From positions 496,001-560,000 of the forward strand of contig NZ_VTFV01000003.1 in the NCBI RefSeq assembly GCF_009192745.1: a stretch of DNA of 64,000 nt, in the 5' to 3' direction. Below are positions 24,774-33,598 of the stretch, piece by piece. The notes beneath the pieces are model-generated. The model did not search any database and was not told where the DNA came from. It worked only from the letters and a program-made list of their open reading frames with translations. This DNA comes from Arthrobacter citreus (lineage in GTDB: Bacteria > Actinomycetota > Actinomycetes > Actinomycetales > Micrococcaceae). How positions within the stretch are numbered: position 1 is the first letter of the stretch; every line of letters starts with the position of its first letter. A program made the position numbers and the translations under genes.

Positions 24774-26174
24774 CTAGAAGTTGATCATGTGGCCGGTCAG
24801 GCCGTGGAAGGCCTCCTGGAGTGCTTCGCTCAGTGTCGGATGAGTGTGCACGTTGCGGGCCAGTTCGGAGGCTGTCAGGTCCCACTTCTGCGCCAGCGTC
24901 AGCTCAGGCAGCAGCTCCGAAACGTCCGGGCCAATGAGATGCCCGCCCAGGAGCTCTCCGTAGGCGGAGTCGGCGATGAGCTTCACGAATCCCACCGGCT
25001 CCCCCAGGCCATGTGCCTTGCCGTTCGCGGTAAACGGGAAGGTGCTGACCACAACGTCATGTCCTTCATCCCGGGCCTGGGCCTCCGTGAGCCCGAAGCT
25101 CGCTACCTGCGGCTGGCAGAACGTAGCCCGCGGCATCATGCGGTAGTCTCCCAGCGGCATGGTTTCCGCGCCCGCAATCGCTTCCGCCGCCACCACGCCC
25201 TGGGCTTCCGCGACGTGGGCCAGCTGCAGCTTGGCCGTCACGTCCCCAATGGCGAACAGGTTGGGCACGCTGGTGCGCATGTAATCGTCAATGGCGATGG
25301 CACCGCGCTCGGTTACCTCCACCCCGGTAGTTTCCAGGCCAAATCCGTCCAGCCGGGGTGCGAAGCCAACGGACATCATTACCCGGTCGGCGTCGACGGA
25401 CTGCTTCTTGCCGTCCTTGTCCGTGTAGGTGACGGTGACGGAGTTCCCGTTGTCCGTGACCGTCTCCACCTTTGCCGAGGTGTGGATTGGGATGCCCAGC
25501 TTCTTGTACTGCTTGGTGATCTCCCTGGACACGTCGGCATCCTCGTTGGGCAGCGCCCGGTCCATGAACTCGACGATGCTCACGTCCACGCCGTAGCTGC
25601 GCAGCACGTATCCGAACTCCATGCCGATGGCGCCGGCACCGACGATTACCATTTTTTGGGGCAGGTCCCGGCTGAGGATCTGGGTCTCATAGGTGACGAC
25701 GTTCTCACTGAGCTCCACGCCCGGGAGCAGCTTGACGGTGGCTCCGGTGGCAATGATGGCGTTCTCGAACGTGATCTCTTCAGTTTTCCCGCCCGACAGG
25801 GTGACCTCCATGGTGTGGGCATCCTTGAAGACACCCCTGCCGTCATATTCGGTGATCTTGTTCTTCTTCATCAGGAAGTGAACGCCCTTGACCCGGCCGT
25901 CGGCCACCTGCCGGCTGCGGTCGTAGGCTGCGCCATAATCGAAGCTCACGTCTCCGTGCATGCCGAACACGTCTGCCTGCCTGGTGAAGATCTGGGCCAG
26001 CTCTGCGTTGCGCAGCAGCGCCTTGGACGGAATGCAGCCCACATTCAGGCACACCCCTCCCCAGTATTTTTCCTCTACGATCCCAACGCTAAGACCCAGC
26101 TGCGCGGCGCGGATGGCGGCAACGTAGCCGCCGGGGCCGGCTCCCAGGACAACGACGTCGTAATGTGCACTCAT
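24774..26174 (-). CDS. lpdA: Dihydrolipoyl dehydrogenase
   Basis: The 466-residue flavoenzyme reoxidises dihydrolipoamide in 2-oxoacid dehydrogenase and glycine cleavage complexes. It has the FAD motif [10 protein letters not shown] (11-20), the redox disulfide in [13 protein letters not shown] (C42, C47), the NAD motif [11 protein letters not shown] (~178) and the C-terminal HTHPTLSEA with the catalytic His-Glu pair from the partner subunit. The length is normal. The ATG has GAGGAG 7 nt upstream. It stands alone here, as the E3 gene often does in actinobacteria; the upstream esterase on the same strand ends 47 bp before it, so co-transcription is possible. Confidence 0.97.
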   Translation of the reverse strand: MSAHYDVVVLGAGPGGYVAAIRAAQLGLSVGIVEEKYWGGVCLNVGCIPSKALLRNAELAQIFTRQADVFGMHGDVSFDYGAAYDRSRQVADGRVKGVHFLMKKNKITEYDGRGVFKDAHTMEVTLSGGKTEEITFENAIIATGATVKLLPGVELSENVVTYETQILSRDLPQKMVIVGAGAIGMEFGYVLRSYGVDVSIVEFMDRALPNEDADVSREITKQYKKLGIPIHTSAKVETVTDNGNSVTVTYTDKDGKKQSVDADRVMMSVGFAPRLDGFGLETTGVEVTERGAIAIDDYMRTSVPNLFAIGDVTAKLQLAHVAEAQGVVAAEAIAGAETMPLGDYRMMPRATFCQPQVASFGLTEAQARDEGHDVVVSTFPFTANGKAHGLGEPVGFVKLIADSAYGELLGGHLIGPDVSELLPELTLAQKWDLTASELARNVHTHPTLSEALQEAFHGLTGHMINF

Positions 26175-26221
26175 GCTGGCTCCTCGATCGTGGACATAGG
26201 GCCTTGTGGAACAGTACCGGC

Positions 26222-27739
26222 TCAGATGTAGCCGCGGTAGCCCTCCCAGGCGCGGCGCCGCTCCGGAAAAGGATCAGACTCAATCCGGTCCTGCGTGTCA
26301 AAAACGCGGGTATGGCGGTTCTCTTCCTCATACCGGGGCCAGTCTTCGCCGGGCAGGTGGCGATGGGCGAGGTTCAGCAGGGAACCCTGGAACCGTGCGG
26401 AAAGTTCACGCAGCTCATCCATACCGCCCAGCAGCGACAGCGCACGGAGGGTGCGTTCGTTGGTCTCACCGAACATCACGGGAACGTCGAAAGCGTGGGT
26501 AGCACCGAAACCCAGCAGGTTCATCAGCCTGGTCGCGTAGTCGTAGCGGTAAATCCAGGTGGGAGCCACCCGGGAATGGCCCTCCGCCACCATTTGGCTG
26601 GGGTACCAGAAGACGAGGTCGCCGCTGATCTCCACGGACTTGTCCCGCGAGGGGTAGCCGGGGTAGGCGGCGGTCACCCGGTCCAGTGCAGACGGGTCAG
26701 TTCCGGCGAACATCCGCTCCAGACGCGCCGGCGTGGAGGGCAGGATGTTGTCCAGTTTCGCGAACAGCGCGCCCTCCTGGGCCATGGTCCCCAGCACCAG
26801 GGGCTTTGGCGCCGATTCTCCGTCCAGGAATGTATCGATGGGATGGCGGGGCAGGAACTCGCCGTCGATCACAGGGGAAACACTCAGGGATCCCGGCTGC
26901 TGGACCGGTCCGATCTTCATGGTCATCTTTTGGATGGCGCCGACCAGCTTTGCCGCCGGTATCCGGGAGAGCGCTTGGGCGGCGTGGGCTTCATCCACCC
27001 GGAGGATTTCCAGGAGGTCCAGTGCCCAGCGTTCATGCATGTCCGGGTAGTACGCCCCTGCCGGTGCGGGACTTTGAGCGAATGCCTTGTGGAACAGCGT
27101 CGCCGCGGAGGGGATGCACATCAGCGCGGTGACGGCTATCCCGCCGGCAGACTCCCCGAATATCGTGACGTTGTCCGGGTCTCCGCCGAATCCGGCGATA
27201 TTCTGCTGCACCCATTCCAGTGCGGCCACCTGGTCCCGCAGGCCAAGGTTGGAGTCGAACGGCCTCTCCGGCGTGGAGAAGGACGTGAAGTCCATGAAGC
27301 CCAGGGCGCCAATCCGGTAGTTCAGGCATACGTAGACCACCTCGCCCGTGCGCACCAGGTTGGCTCCCCGGTAGGTCCGCACAGCGGAGGACCCGGAGCT
27401 GAAGGCGCCGCCGTAAAGGTAGACCAGCACCGGAAGTCCAGTCAGGTCCTGGTTCAGGGGTGCGCTGACATTGATGGTCAGGCAGTCCTCGCTCATAAGC
27501 GGCCGGCGGCGGGATCCGGTCAGGCTGAGTCCGCGGGACTGCGGTGGAATCGCGCCGAACCGGGATGCATCCCGGACCCCGGTCCAAGAGTCCGGAGGGG
27601 CTGGCGCCCGGAGCCGCAGCTCGCCCAGCGGCGGTGCTGCGTACGGGATGCCCCGCCAGGTCCGTACGCCGTCTTCCACGACACCGCGCACCCAGCCGCC
27701 TGCTGTTTCAACTTCGAGTGCTGACATGTCCAGGGACAT
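26222..27739 (-). CDS. Type-B carboxylesterase (copy 1)
   Basis: The 505-residue alpha/beta hydrolase belongs to the type-B carboxylesterase family (para-nitrobenzyl esterase group). The early [10 protein letters not shown] motif, SEDCLTINV, the oxyanion GGAF and the nucleophile elbow FGESAGG (Ser ~190) are present. No signal peptide is visible, so it should be cytoplasmic. It is clearly a paralogue of the esterase at 29966-31489: the two share the order and wording of nearly all motifs. The start is between the ATG at 27739 (AGCAGGTTAGGG directly before it) and an ATG four codons later. Natural esters unknown. Confidence 0.9.
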   Translation of the reverse strand: MSLDMSALEVETAGGWVRGVVEDGVRTWRGIPYAAPPLGELRLRAPAPPDSWTGVRDASRFGAIPPQSRGLSLTGSRRRPLMSEDCLTINVSAPLNQDLTGLPVLVYLYGGAFSSGSSAVRTYRGANLVRTGEVVYVCLNYRIGALGFMDFTSFSTPERPFDSNLGLRDQVAALEWVQQNIAGFGGDPDNVTIFGESAGGIAVTALMCIPSAATLFHKAFAQSPAPAGAYYPDMHERWALDLLEILRVDEAHAAQALSRIPAAKLVGAIQKMTMKIGPVQQPGSLSVSPVIDGEFLPRHPIDTFLDGESAPKPLVLGTMAQEGALFAKLDNILPSTPARLERMFAGTDPSALDRVTAAYPGYPSRDKSVEISGDLVFWYPSQMVAEGHSRVAPTWIYRYDYATRLMNLLGFGATHAFDVPVMFGETNERTLRALSLLGGMDELRELSARFQGSLLNLAHRHLPGEDWPRYEEENRHTRVFDTQDRIESDPFPERRRAWEGYRGYI

Positions 27740-27896
27740 CCCTAACCTGCTTCCACCGGCCGGCGGGCCCCGGAAGCCTGGCTAGGCCGGGCAAGTGGGT
27801 CCGCTTCCGCGCTTATCCACGATAGACCCCTCAGCGCGCCGGAACCATAGCGGAGGCGGCGGGAGCTCCCGGGAAGCAGTGGCCCGGGCGGTGTTC

Positions 27897-28145
27897 CTAG
27901 CGCAGGGCCGGCTGCCGGCGGCGCATGATGAAGCGGTGGAATGCCGCTTCCTTCAGGCAGAGAAGCCCAACGGCGGCAATGTTGAGGGCAACCTTGGCAG
28001 AGGTATCCCAGTCAGTCAGGACACAGGTCATCCAGACAACCAGCAGCACCGTCACGTCCAGCGTGCGCAGTGCGCCAGGGGTCCTGGCTGCCTGCCGCTC
28101 CCGGGCACGTGGCTGGAAACGCACAGGCGCGCTCGTCAAAGCCAT
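27897..28145 (-). CDS. Small two-helix membrane protein
   Basis: I do not recognise this 82-residue protein. It has an Arg-rich N-terminus (~8-30), a first hydrophobic segment (TVLLVVWMTCVLTDW), a short acidic loop, a second (VALNIAAVGLLCLKEAAF) and a very basic end (RRRQ). This favours an inner-membrane hairpin with both ends inside. The ATG at 28145 follows GGGGGAAAGAAG by 5 nt, a better ribosome site than for the ATG at 28166. Upstream lie two perfect hairpins (28161-28196). Codon use is like the neighbours. It sits between ABC-F and esterase genes on the same strand, 157 bp before the esterase start. Confidence 0.62.
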   Translation of the reverse strand: MALTSAPVRFQPRARERQAARTPGALRTLDVTVLLVVWMTCVLTDWDTSAKVALNIAAVGLLCLKEAAFHRFIMRRRQPALR

Positions 28146-28160
28146 AGCAACTTCTTTCCC

Positions 28161-28196
28161 CCGCAATGCGGCGGTACTGCCTGGTGTCCAGGCAGT
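28161..28196 (-). promoter_or_regulatory. Two tandem hairpins in the leader of the small membrane protein gene
   Basis: On the minus strand the leader first reads ACTGCCTGG-ACA-CCAGGCAGT (28196-28176), a perfect 9-bp stem with a 3-nt loop, then CCGCA-T-TGCGG (28171-28161), 5-bp arms, directly before the ribosome site. The first could also terminate upstream transcription from the ABC-F gene, but no U-run follows. A regulatory leader is the alternative. Confidence 0.45.
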
Positions 28197-28275
28197 CCCG
28201 CCCTTAGAAGACTTTTATCACATCTGTCACAAAACTCACACACATGTCGTCCCGGGGAAGGCCTGCCCGCCACCC

Positions 28276-29913
28276 CTAGAGTTCGTTGACGGAACCATCC
28301 TCAACCCGCCACATGCGGTCCAGCCGGACGTTCTGGAGCATCCGGCGGTCGTGGGTGACCAGCAGCAGTGTGCCCGTATAGGACTCCAGTGCCTCCTCGA
28401 GCTGCTCGATCGCAGGCAGATCCAGGTGGTTCGTTGGTTCGTCCAGGATCAGCAGGTTGACTCCGCGCGCCTGAAGCAGGGCCAGTGCCGCCCTGGTCCT
28501 CTCGCCCGGGGACAACTCGTTAACCCTGGTGCCGGTCTGGTCGGCCTTGAGCCCAAATTTGGCGAGCAGGGTCCTCACCTCACCGGCGTTCATTTCCGGA
28601 ACGCAGGCTTCGAATGCGGCAGCGAGGGGTTCCTCGGCTGTGAGCTGGGTGCGCAGCTGGTCGATCTCCCCCAGGGCCACTCCCGCGCCCAGCGACGCTG
28701 ACCCCGTATCAGGCTTCAACGTCCCGCGCAGCAGTGCCAGCAGCGTTGACTTGCCTGCGCCGTTCGGTCCCGTGATGCCTATCCGTTCGCCCGAGTTCAC
28801 CTGCTGGGATACCGGCCCGAAAGCGAAGTCACCACGTCTCAGGGCGGCGCCGTTCAGCACCGCCGCCACTGAGCCCGAGCGGGGTGCGGCTGCGATTGAG
28901 AACTGCAGCTGCCATTCCTTCCGGGGTTCTTCCACTTCCTCAAGACGGGAAATCCTGGATTCCATCTGGCGCACCTTCTGCGCCTGTTTTTCCGAAGACT
29001 CCATGCTTGCCCTGCGCCGGATCTTGTCATTGTCCGGCGACTTCCGCATTGCGTTCCGCACGCCCTGGGAGCTCCACTCGCGGGTGGTCCTGGCCTTGGA
29101 CACCAGGTCCGCCTTCCGCCCCGCGAACTCGTCATAGGCTTCACGGGCATGTCGGCGGGCCACTGCCCTTTCCTCCAGGAACGACTCATAACCGCCGTCG
29201 TACACCGCCACCTGGTTCTGTGCCAGGTCCAGTTCCACGATCCGCGTGACGCAGCGGGCCAGGAACTCACGGTCATGCGAGACAAGTACGACGCCGCCGC
29301 GGAGCCCGCGGACGAATTCCTCCAGCTTCGCCAGGCCATCCAGGTCGAGGTCATTGGTCGGCTCGTCCAGCAGCACAATGTCGAAGCGGCTCAACAGCAG
29401 CGCAGCGAGGGCGACCCTGGCAGCCTGGCCGCCGGACAGCCCGGACATCATCGCATCCGGGCCAACCTCCAGCCCCAGGTCGGCCAGGACCGCAGGGATG
29501 CGCTCTTCCAGGTCTGCCGCGCCGGAGGCCAGCCAGGTATCAAGGGCGGCGGCGTACTCGTCCTGGGCCTGGGCTGACTCCGACTCAAGTCCCGCAGCAG
29601 CGGCTTCCATGGCCGCGGTGGCCTCGGTTGCTCCGGTGCGCCGCGCAATGTACCCCGCTACGCTCTCCCCCGGGACCCGCTCGTGCTCCTGCGGCATCCA
29701 GCCCACAAAGGCGTCGGTCGGATGGCGTTCCACAGTGCCCTCAAAGGGCGGCGCGGCACCGGCCAGCAGCGCCAGCAGCGTGGACTTGCCGGCACCGTTG
29801 GCTCCGACAACGCCAACCACGTCTCCCGGAGCGACGGTAAGCGACAATCCGGAAAAGAGGATCCGGTGGGCGTAACCGCCGGAAAGGTTGCGGGCAACAA
29901 GGGTGGCGGTCAT
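28276..29913 (-). CDS. ABC-F ATPase (ribosome-associated type)
   Basis: The 545-residue protein has two ABC ATPase domains and no membrane segment, hence the ABC-F class that acts on ribosomes. Domain 1 has GANGAGKST (~35), LSGGQAARVALA and LLDEPTNDLDL; domain 2 has GPNGAGKST (~345), LSPGERTRAAL and ILDEPTNHLDL. The linker between them (~225-310) is long, basic and predicted coiled, as in members that reach toward the ribosomal exit site. Such proteins are either translation factors or antibiotic-resistance proteins; sequence alone does not decide. The ATG at 29913 has AAGGGC nearby. It follows the second esterase by 52 bp and may share its transcript. Confidence 0.92.
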   Translation of the reverse strand: MTATLVARNLSGGYAHRILFSGLSLTVAPGDVVGVVGANGAGKSTLLALLAGAAPPFEGTVERHPTDAFVGWMPQEHERVPGESVAGYIARRTGATEATAAMEAAAAGLESESAQAQDEYAAALDTWLASGAADLEERIPAVLADLGLEVGPDAMMSGLSGGQAARVALAALLLSRFDIVLLDEPTNDLDLDGLAKLEEFVRGLRGGVVLVSHDREFLARCVTRIVELDLAQNQVAVYDGGYESFLEERAVARRHAREAYDEFAGRKADLVSKARTTREWSSQGVRNAMRKSPDNDKIRRRASMESSEKQAQKVRQMESRISRLEEVEEPRKEWQLQFSIAAAPRSGSVAAVLNGAALRRGDFAFGPVSQQVNSGERIGITGPNGAGKSTLLALLRGTLKPDTGSASLGAGVALGEIDQLRTQLTAEEPLAAAFEACVPEMNAGEVRTLLAKFGLKADQTGTRVNELSPGERTRAALALLQARGVNLLILDEPTNHLDLPAIEQLEEALESYTGTLLLVTHDRRMLQNVRLDRMWRVEDGSVNEL

Positions 29914-29965
29914 GCCCTTAATCCTATGCGGAGCTGCCCCGGCTTCCGACCGCGTCCCGTCCCGG

Positions 29966-31489
29966 TTAGCGGTACCCCTGGTATCCGTCCCAGGCCTGGC
30001 GGCGGACTGTCCTTGGGTCCAGTTCGATCCGGTCATAACGGTCGAAGATCTTTGTCCGCCTTGAGGTGTCGTCGTAGCGCGGCCACATCGGGCCAGGCGC
30101 CCCGGTCCGGGCAAAGCGCAGCAGCGCGGACTGGAACCTGTGGCCTACGTTCTTAGCCGTGCGGCGGTTGCCCATGCTGAGCAGCATCCGCCCGGCACCG
30201 GCGTCGTAATTCCCGAACACTGCCGCTAAATCCAGGCCGTGCGTGGCGCCAAGGCCGGCCGCCCGGGCTGCCCGCGGCGCATAGTCGAACCGGTAGGACC
30301 AGGTGGGTGCGTACGCGGCGTGAGCCTGCGCTGCCTGCACACTGGGGTACCAGAACACCGCGTCCCCTCCCAGCTCCACGGCCTGCTTCTTGTGCGGGTA
30401 CCCGCGGTAGGCGGCTATGACGCGGTCCCGGCTGGCCGGATCAGTGAGTTCGAACATCCTCTCGATCCGCTCCCGGGACGTGGGAAGGATGTCGTGGAAC
30501 TTGTCGAACAGCACGCCCTCGTTATCCATGGTGCCGATCACCATGGGCACGCTGGAGGCCCGCCCCTTCTCGAACGCCTCAAGCGGGTGCAGCGGCAGGA
30601 ACGAGCCGTCCACAACCGGTGCGAGGCTCAGGGCGCCCGGCCGGGACTCCGGCGTGATCCTGCTGCTCAGCTCATCTGCCGCCTTGACGAGCCTGGCTGC
30701 GTCCAGCCTGGAAAGTGCCTCGGCAGCACCGCCGGGCCCGGTACCCAGGAGGTCCAGGAAATCTCCCGCCCACCGGGAAGCGAGGTCGGGGCCGTAGGCA
30801 GCGGCAGGGGCAGGACTCTGCAGGAACGTGCGGTGGAACAACCCGTCTGCGGCTGGAACGCACATCAGTGTCAGGGCGGACAGGGCGCCGGCCGATTCAC
30901 CGAAAAGGGTCACGTTCTCCGGATCTCCGCCGAAGGCAGCGATGTTCCGCCGGACCCATTCCAGGGCCGCCACCTGGTCCGCCAGGCCCACGTTCACGTC
31001 AAAGGTGCGTCCAGGCGTCGAGTAGGCACGGAAGTCCAGGAATCCCAGGGCGCCAAGCCGGTAGTTCATCGAAACGAACAGGACGTTCCCTTCGGCGGCG
31101 AGCCGTGTTCCGTCCACCAGGTCCATTGCGGCCGAACCCGTGCTGAAGGCGCCGCCGTGAATGAAGACCAGGACCGGAAGCGGTGCCTCACCGGGCTGTG
31201 GAGGGGCAGTTACGTTGATGGTCAGGCAGTCTTCACTCATGCGCGTCTTTGGGTCCGCACCGGGGAGGAGCCTGCGCACCGGCTGCGGGGCCCAGGGCCC
31301 AAACCGGCCGGCATCCAGGACCTCCTGCCACGGACCCGGCCGCTGAGGCAGCCGCAGTCTCAGCTCCCCCACCGGCGGCTGCGCATAAGGTATACCGCGC
31401 CAAACCCTGGCGGTGCCCGTATTTCGGCCGCGAACAGGTCCCTCGGTGGTCTGGACGGTCAGATCAGCTTCCGCGGTGGCAGTAGACAT
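29966..31489 (-). CDS. Type-B carboxylesterase (copy 2)
   Basis: The 507-residue protein is a type-B carboxylesterase with [19 protein letters not shown], the HGGAFSTGS oxyanion segment and FGESAGA at the nucleophile (Ser ~190). It matches copy 1 at 26222-27739 along the whole length, including [18 protein letters not shown] and the end motif QAWDGYQGYR versus [10 protein letters not shown], so the pair arose by duplication. No signal peptide. The ATG at 31489 follows AAAGGACC by 3-4 nt. Upstream is a 240-bp divergent region shared with the NAD(P)-binding protein gene. Confidence 0.9.
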   Translation of the reverse strand: MSTATAEADLTVQTTEGPVRGRNTGTARVWRGIPYAQPPVGELRLRLPQRPGPWQEVLDAGRFGPWAPQPVRRLLPGADPKTRMSEDCLTINVTAPPQPGEAPLPVLVFIHGGAFSTGSAAMDLVDGTRLAAEGNVLFVSMNYRLGALGFLDFRAYSTPGRTFDVNVGLADQVAALEWVRRNIAAFGGDPENVTLFGESAGALSALTLMCVPAADGLFHRTFLQSPAPAAAYGPDLASRWAGDFLDLLGTGPGGAAEALSRLDAARLVKAADELSSRITPESRPGALSLAPVVDGSFLPLHPLEAFEKGRASSVPMVIGTMDNEGVLFDKFHDILPTSRERIERMFELTDPASRDRVIAAYRGYPHKKQAVELGGDAVFWYPSVQAAQAHAAYAPTWSYRFDYAPRAARAAGLGATHGLDLAAVFGNYDAGAGRMLLSMGNRRTAKNVGHRFQSALLRFARTGAPGPMWPRYDDTSRRTKIFDRYDRIELDPRTVRRQAWDGYQGYR

Positions 31490-31729
31490 GGAGGTCCTTT
31501 CACCTGTGGGTGCGTGCCCCCAGGTCTTGGCGCAGGGCGCCCGGGCACTTTTGGATACTAGTTCCCGCCCGTGATCCAAGCCATCCCCTCCGCCCAATCC
31601 CTGCACGGTATGTGCCGCATCGATGCAGCTGCCCTGGGCAGCCGAGGTTCAGCCAGCGGCAGAACTGCCACGCACCCAGACCGTCAGTATGCTTATGCTT
31701 TCTGCACCGACCCCAACGAGAGGAGCAAC

Positions 31730-32386
31730 ATGTCACGCGTGGCAATCATTGGCGGACACGGCAAGGTGGCGCTGCAGCTGGCGAAGGACCTCGCAGCGAA
31801 CGGACACCAGGTGTCCTCGCTGTTCCGGAACCCGGACCATGTATCCGAGGTGGCGGCAACGGGAGCCGAACCGGTAGTGGCCGACGTCGAGAAGCTGGAC
31901 ACGCCCCAGCTCGCGGAACTGCTCAGCGGGCACGACGCCGTTGTGTGGTCTGCCGGTGCAGGCGGCGGGTCGGCGGAGCGCACTTACGCGGTGGACCGCG
32001 ACGCCGCCATCCGCTCCATGGAGGCAGCAGAACAGGCAGGCGTTCGGCGTTACGTCATGGTCTCCTACATGGGTGCCGGCAAGGACCATGGCGTTGATCC
32101 GGACAATAGCTTCTATGCCTATGCGGAGGCCAAGGCCGCGGCCGACGAGCACCTGCGCCGCAGCGGACTGGACTGGACCATCCTCGGCCCCAGCGCACTG
32201 ACTGATGATCCCGGTACCGGACGCATCAGCACCGGCCCGGACCAGGAAGGAAGTGTTTCCCGGTCCGACGTTGCCGCAGTGGCCGCTGAAGTGCTGGAGC
32301 AGCCGGGAACCGTGGGCCACTTCATCGAATTCATCAACGGGCAGACTCCGATCCGCGAAGCCGTTGCATCGCAGGTCTCCGCCTAA
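31730..32386 (+). CDS. NAD(P)-binding Rossmann protein, atypical SDR (NmrA/YwnB-like)
   Basis: The 218-residue protein starts with MSRVAIIGGHGKVALQLA, the GxxGxxG variant of atypical SDRs, followed by SLFRNPDH, VVADVEKLD and DAVVWSAGAGGG, and has YAEAKAAADEHLR with a Tyr-x-x-x-Lys arrangement near residue 130. Such proteins (SDR a5 type) reduce flavins or sense redox state. ATG 31730 follows GAGGAG by 5 nt. The preceding divergent region contains two overlapping TATGCT hexamers at 31688-31699 that could serve as -10 boxes. It ends beside the 35-nt hairpin that also ends the galactoside operon. Confidence 0.82.
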   Translation: MSRVAIIGGHGKVALQLAKDLAANGHQVSSLFRNPDHVSEVAATGAEPVVADVEKLDTPQLAELLSGHDAVVWSAGAGGGSAERTYAVDRDAAIRSMEAAEQAGVRRYVMVSYMGAGKDHGVDPDNSFYAYAEAKAAADEHLRRSGLDWTILGPSALTDDPGTGRISTGPDQEGSVSRSDVAAVAAEVLEQPGTVGHFIEFINGQTPIREAVASQVSA

Positions 32387-32400
32387 GCGGACAGGTTGCG

Positions 32401-32435
32401 CAGGGGGGCCGGCAGCAGTGCTGCCGGCCCCCCTG
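32401..32435. terminator. 35-nt perfect hairpin, bidirectional terminator
   Basis: The 17-nt arm CAGGGGGGCCGGCAGCA at 32401 is the exact reverse complement of the arm at 32419-32435, with a single base between; in RNA a 3-5-nt loop leaves about 15 G/C-rich pairs. It lies between the convergent ends of the NAD(P)-binding gene (32386) and galK (32456), so it can stop both. Confidence 0.85.
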
Positions 32436-32455
32436 ACGTAACGGATCTGCGGCGC

Positions 32456-33598
32456 TTAGTGATCCCGATGCGCTCCGGCTCCGGGCTCGACGGCGAAGAT
32501 GTCCGGCGCGGTGTAGCCGGCGCGCCCGAAGGCCCGCACGACTGCGGCGCCAACCTGCCCGGCCTCCCGGGCATCCACCAGGGCGATCGCTGAACCTCCG
32601 AATCCCCCGCCGGTCATCCGCGCTCCGGCGGCACCGGCTGCCGTGGCTGTTTCCACGGCCAGGTCCAGCTCCGGGGAGGAGACCTCAAAGTCATCCCGGA
32701 GTGATTCGTGGCTTGAGGCAAGCACCTGCCCAAGGGCGCGGATCGGACGCCCCGATTCCAGGTGCGCGACGGCGGTGAGCACCCGGGCATTCTCGCTCAC
32801 TACGTGCCGGGCCCGCCGATAGGCCAACTGGTCAAGCTGCGGTGCCGCCAGGACCAGGTCCGGCAGGGTCACCTCCCGCAGCGACTCCACGCCCAGCGCC
32901 CCGGCCGCCCGCTCGCAGTCGCTTCGGCGCTCGGCATACCCGCCGGAATCATGGGCGTGGCTGACTTTCGTATCGATGACCAGCAGGGACATCCCCTGTC
33001 CGGCCAGGTCCAGCGGAACCAGCCGGCTTTCCCGCGACCGGCAGTCCAGGAACAGTGCCTGCCCGGCTTCGGAGAGCAGCGAGGCCGACTGGTCCAGGAT
33101 TCCGGTGGGAGCGCCGGCGAACTCGTTCTCTGCCTGCTGGCAGAGCAGTACCAGCTCTTCGTCAGGCAGGTCCGCGCCGGAGAGCTCCCTGACGGCTAAG
33201 GCCGCAGCGCACTCCACCGCGGCAGACGAGGACAGACCGGCACCCACCGGGACGTCAGAGTCCAGGAGCATGTCCATGCCTGGTACCGCCGCGCCGCGAA
33301 GCCCAAAGGCCCAGTGCACCCCGGCCAGGTAACGGCTCCACCCGGCCAGACGTCCCGGCGCCAGTTCCGCCACCTTGATGTGTGCCCTGTCGCTGCCCGG
33401 TGCAGTCGTGGCCAGCCGGAGCACTCCGTCCGGCCGCGCAGCAGCGGCGATCCGGGCCCGGCGGTCAATCGCCAGCGGGAAGACGAACCCCTGGTTGTAG
33501 TCGGTGTGCTCGCCGATCAGGTTGACCCGGCCGGGAGCGGACCAGATGCCCTGTGGTTCATACCCGTAGAGTTCGGCGAACGCGGCCCGGATGTTCAT
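32456..33598 (-). CDS. galK: Galactokinase
   Basis: The 380-residue GHMP kinase phosphorylates galactose to galactose-1-phosphate with ATP. It has the galactokinase signature GRVNLIGEHTDYNQG (~23-37), the GHMP ATP loop VPVGAGLSSSAAVE (~118-131) and the C-terminal GARMTGGGFGGS (~345). The length is normal. Its ATG overlaps the galT stop (33595-33598). It is the last gene of the seven-gene galactoside operon and is followed by the 35-nt hairpin. Confidence 0.97.
   Translation of the reverse strand: MNIRAAFAELYGYEPQGIWSAPGRVNLIGEHTDYNQGFVFPLAIDRRARIAAAARPDGVLRLATTAPGSDRAHIKVAELAPGRLAGWSRYLAGVHWAFGLRGAAVPGMDMLLDSDVPVGAGLSSSAAVECAAALAVRELSGADLPDEELVLLCQQAENEFAGAPTGILDQSASLLSEAGQALFLDCRSRESRLVPLDLAGQGMSLLVIDTKVSHAHDSGGYAERRSDCERAAGALGVESLREVTLPDLVLAAPQLDQLAYRRARHVVSENARVLTAVAHLESGRPIRALGQVLASSHESLRDDFEVSSPELDLAVETATAAGAAGARMTGGGFGGSAIALVDAREAGQVGAAVVRAFGRAGYTAPDIFAVEPGAGAHRDH

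Noticed and set aside
24492-26231. 579-codon open frame antisense to lpdA
   Set aside because: The lpdA protein on the other strand has all catalytic motifs; the opposite frame has no family landmarks.
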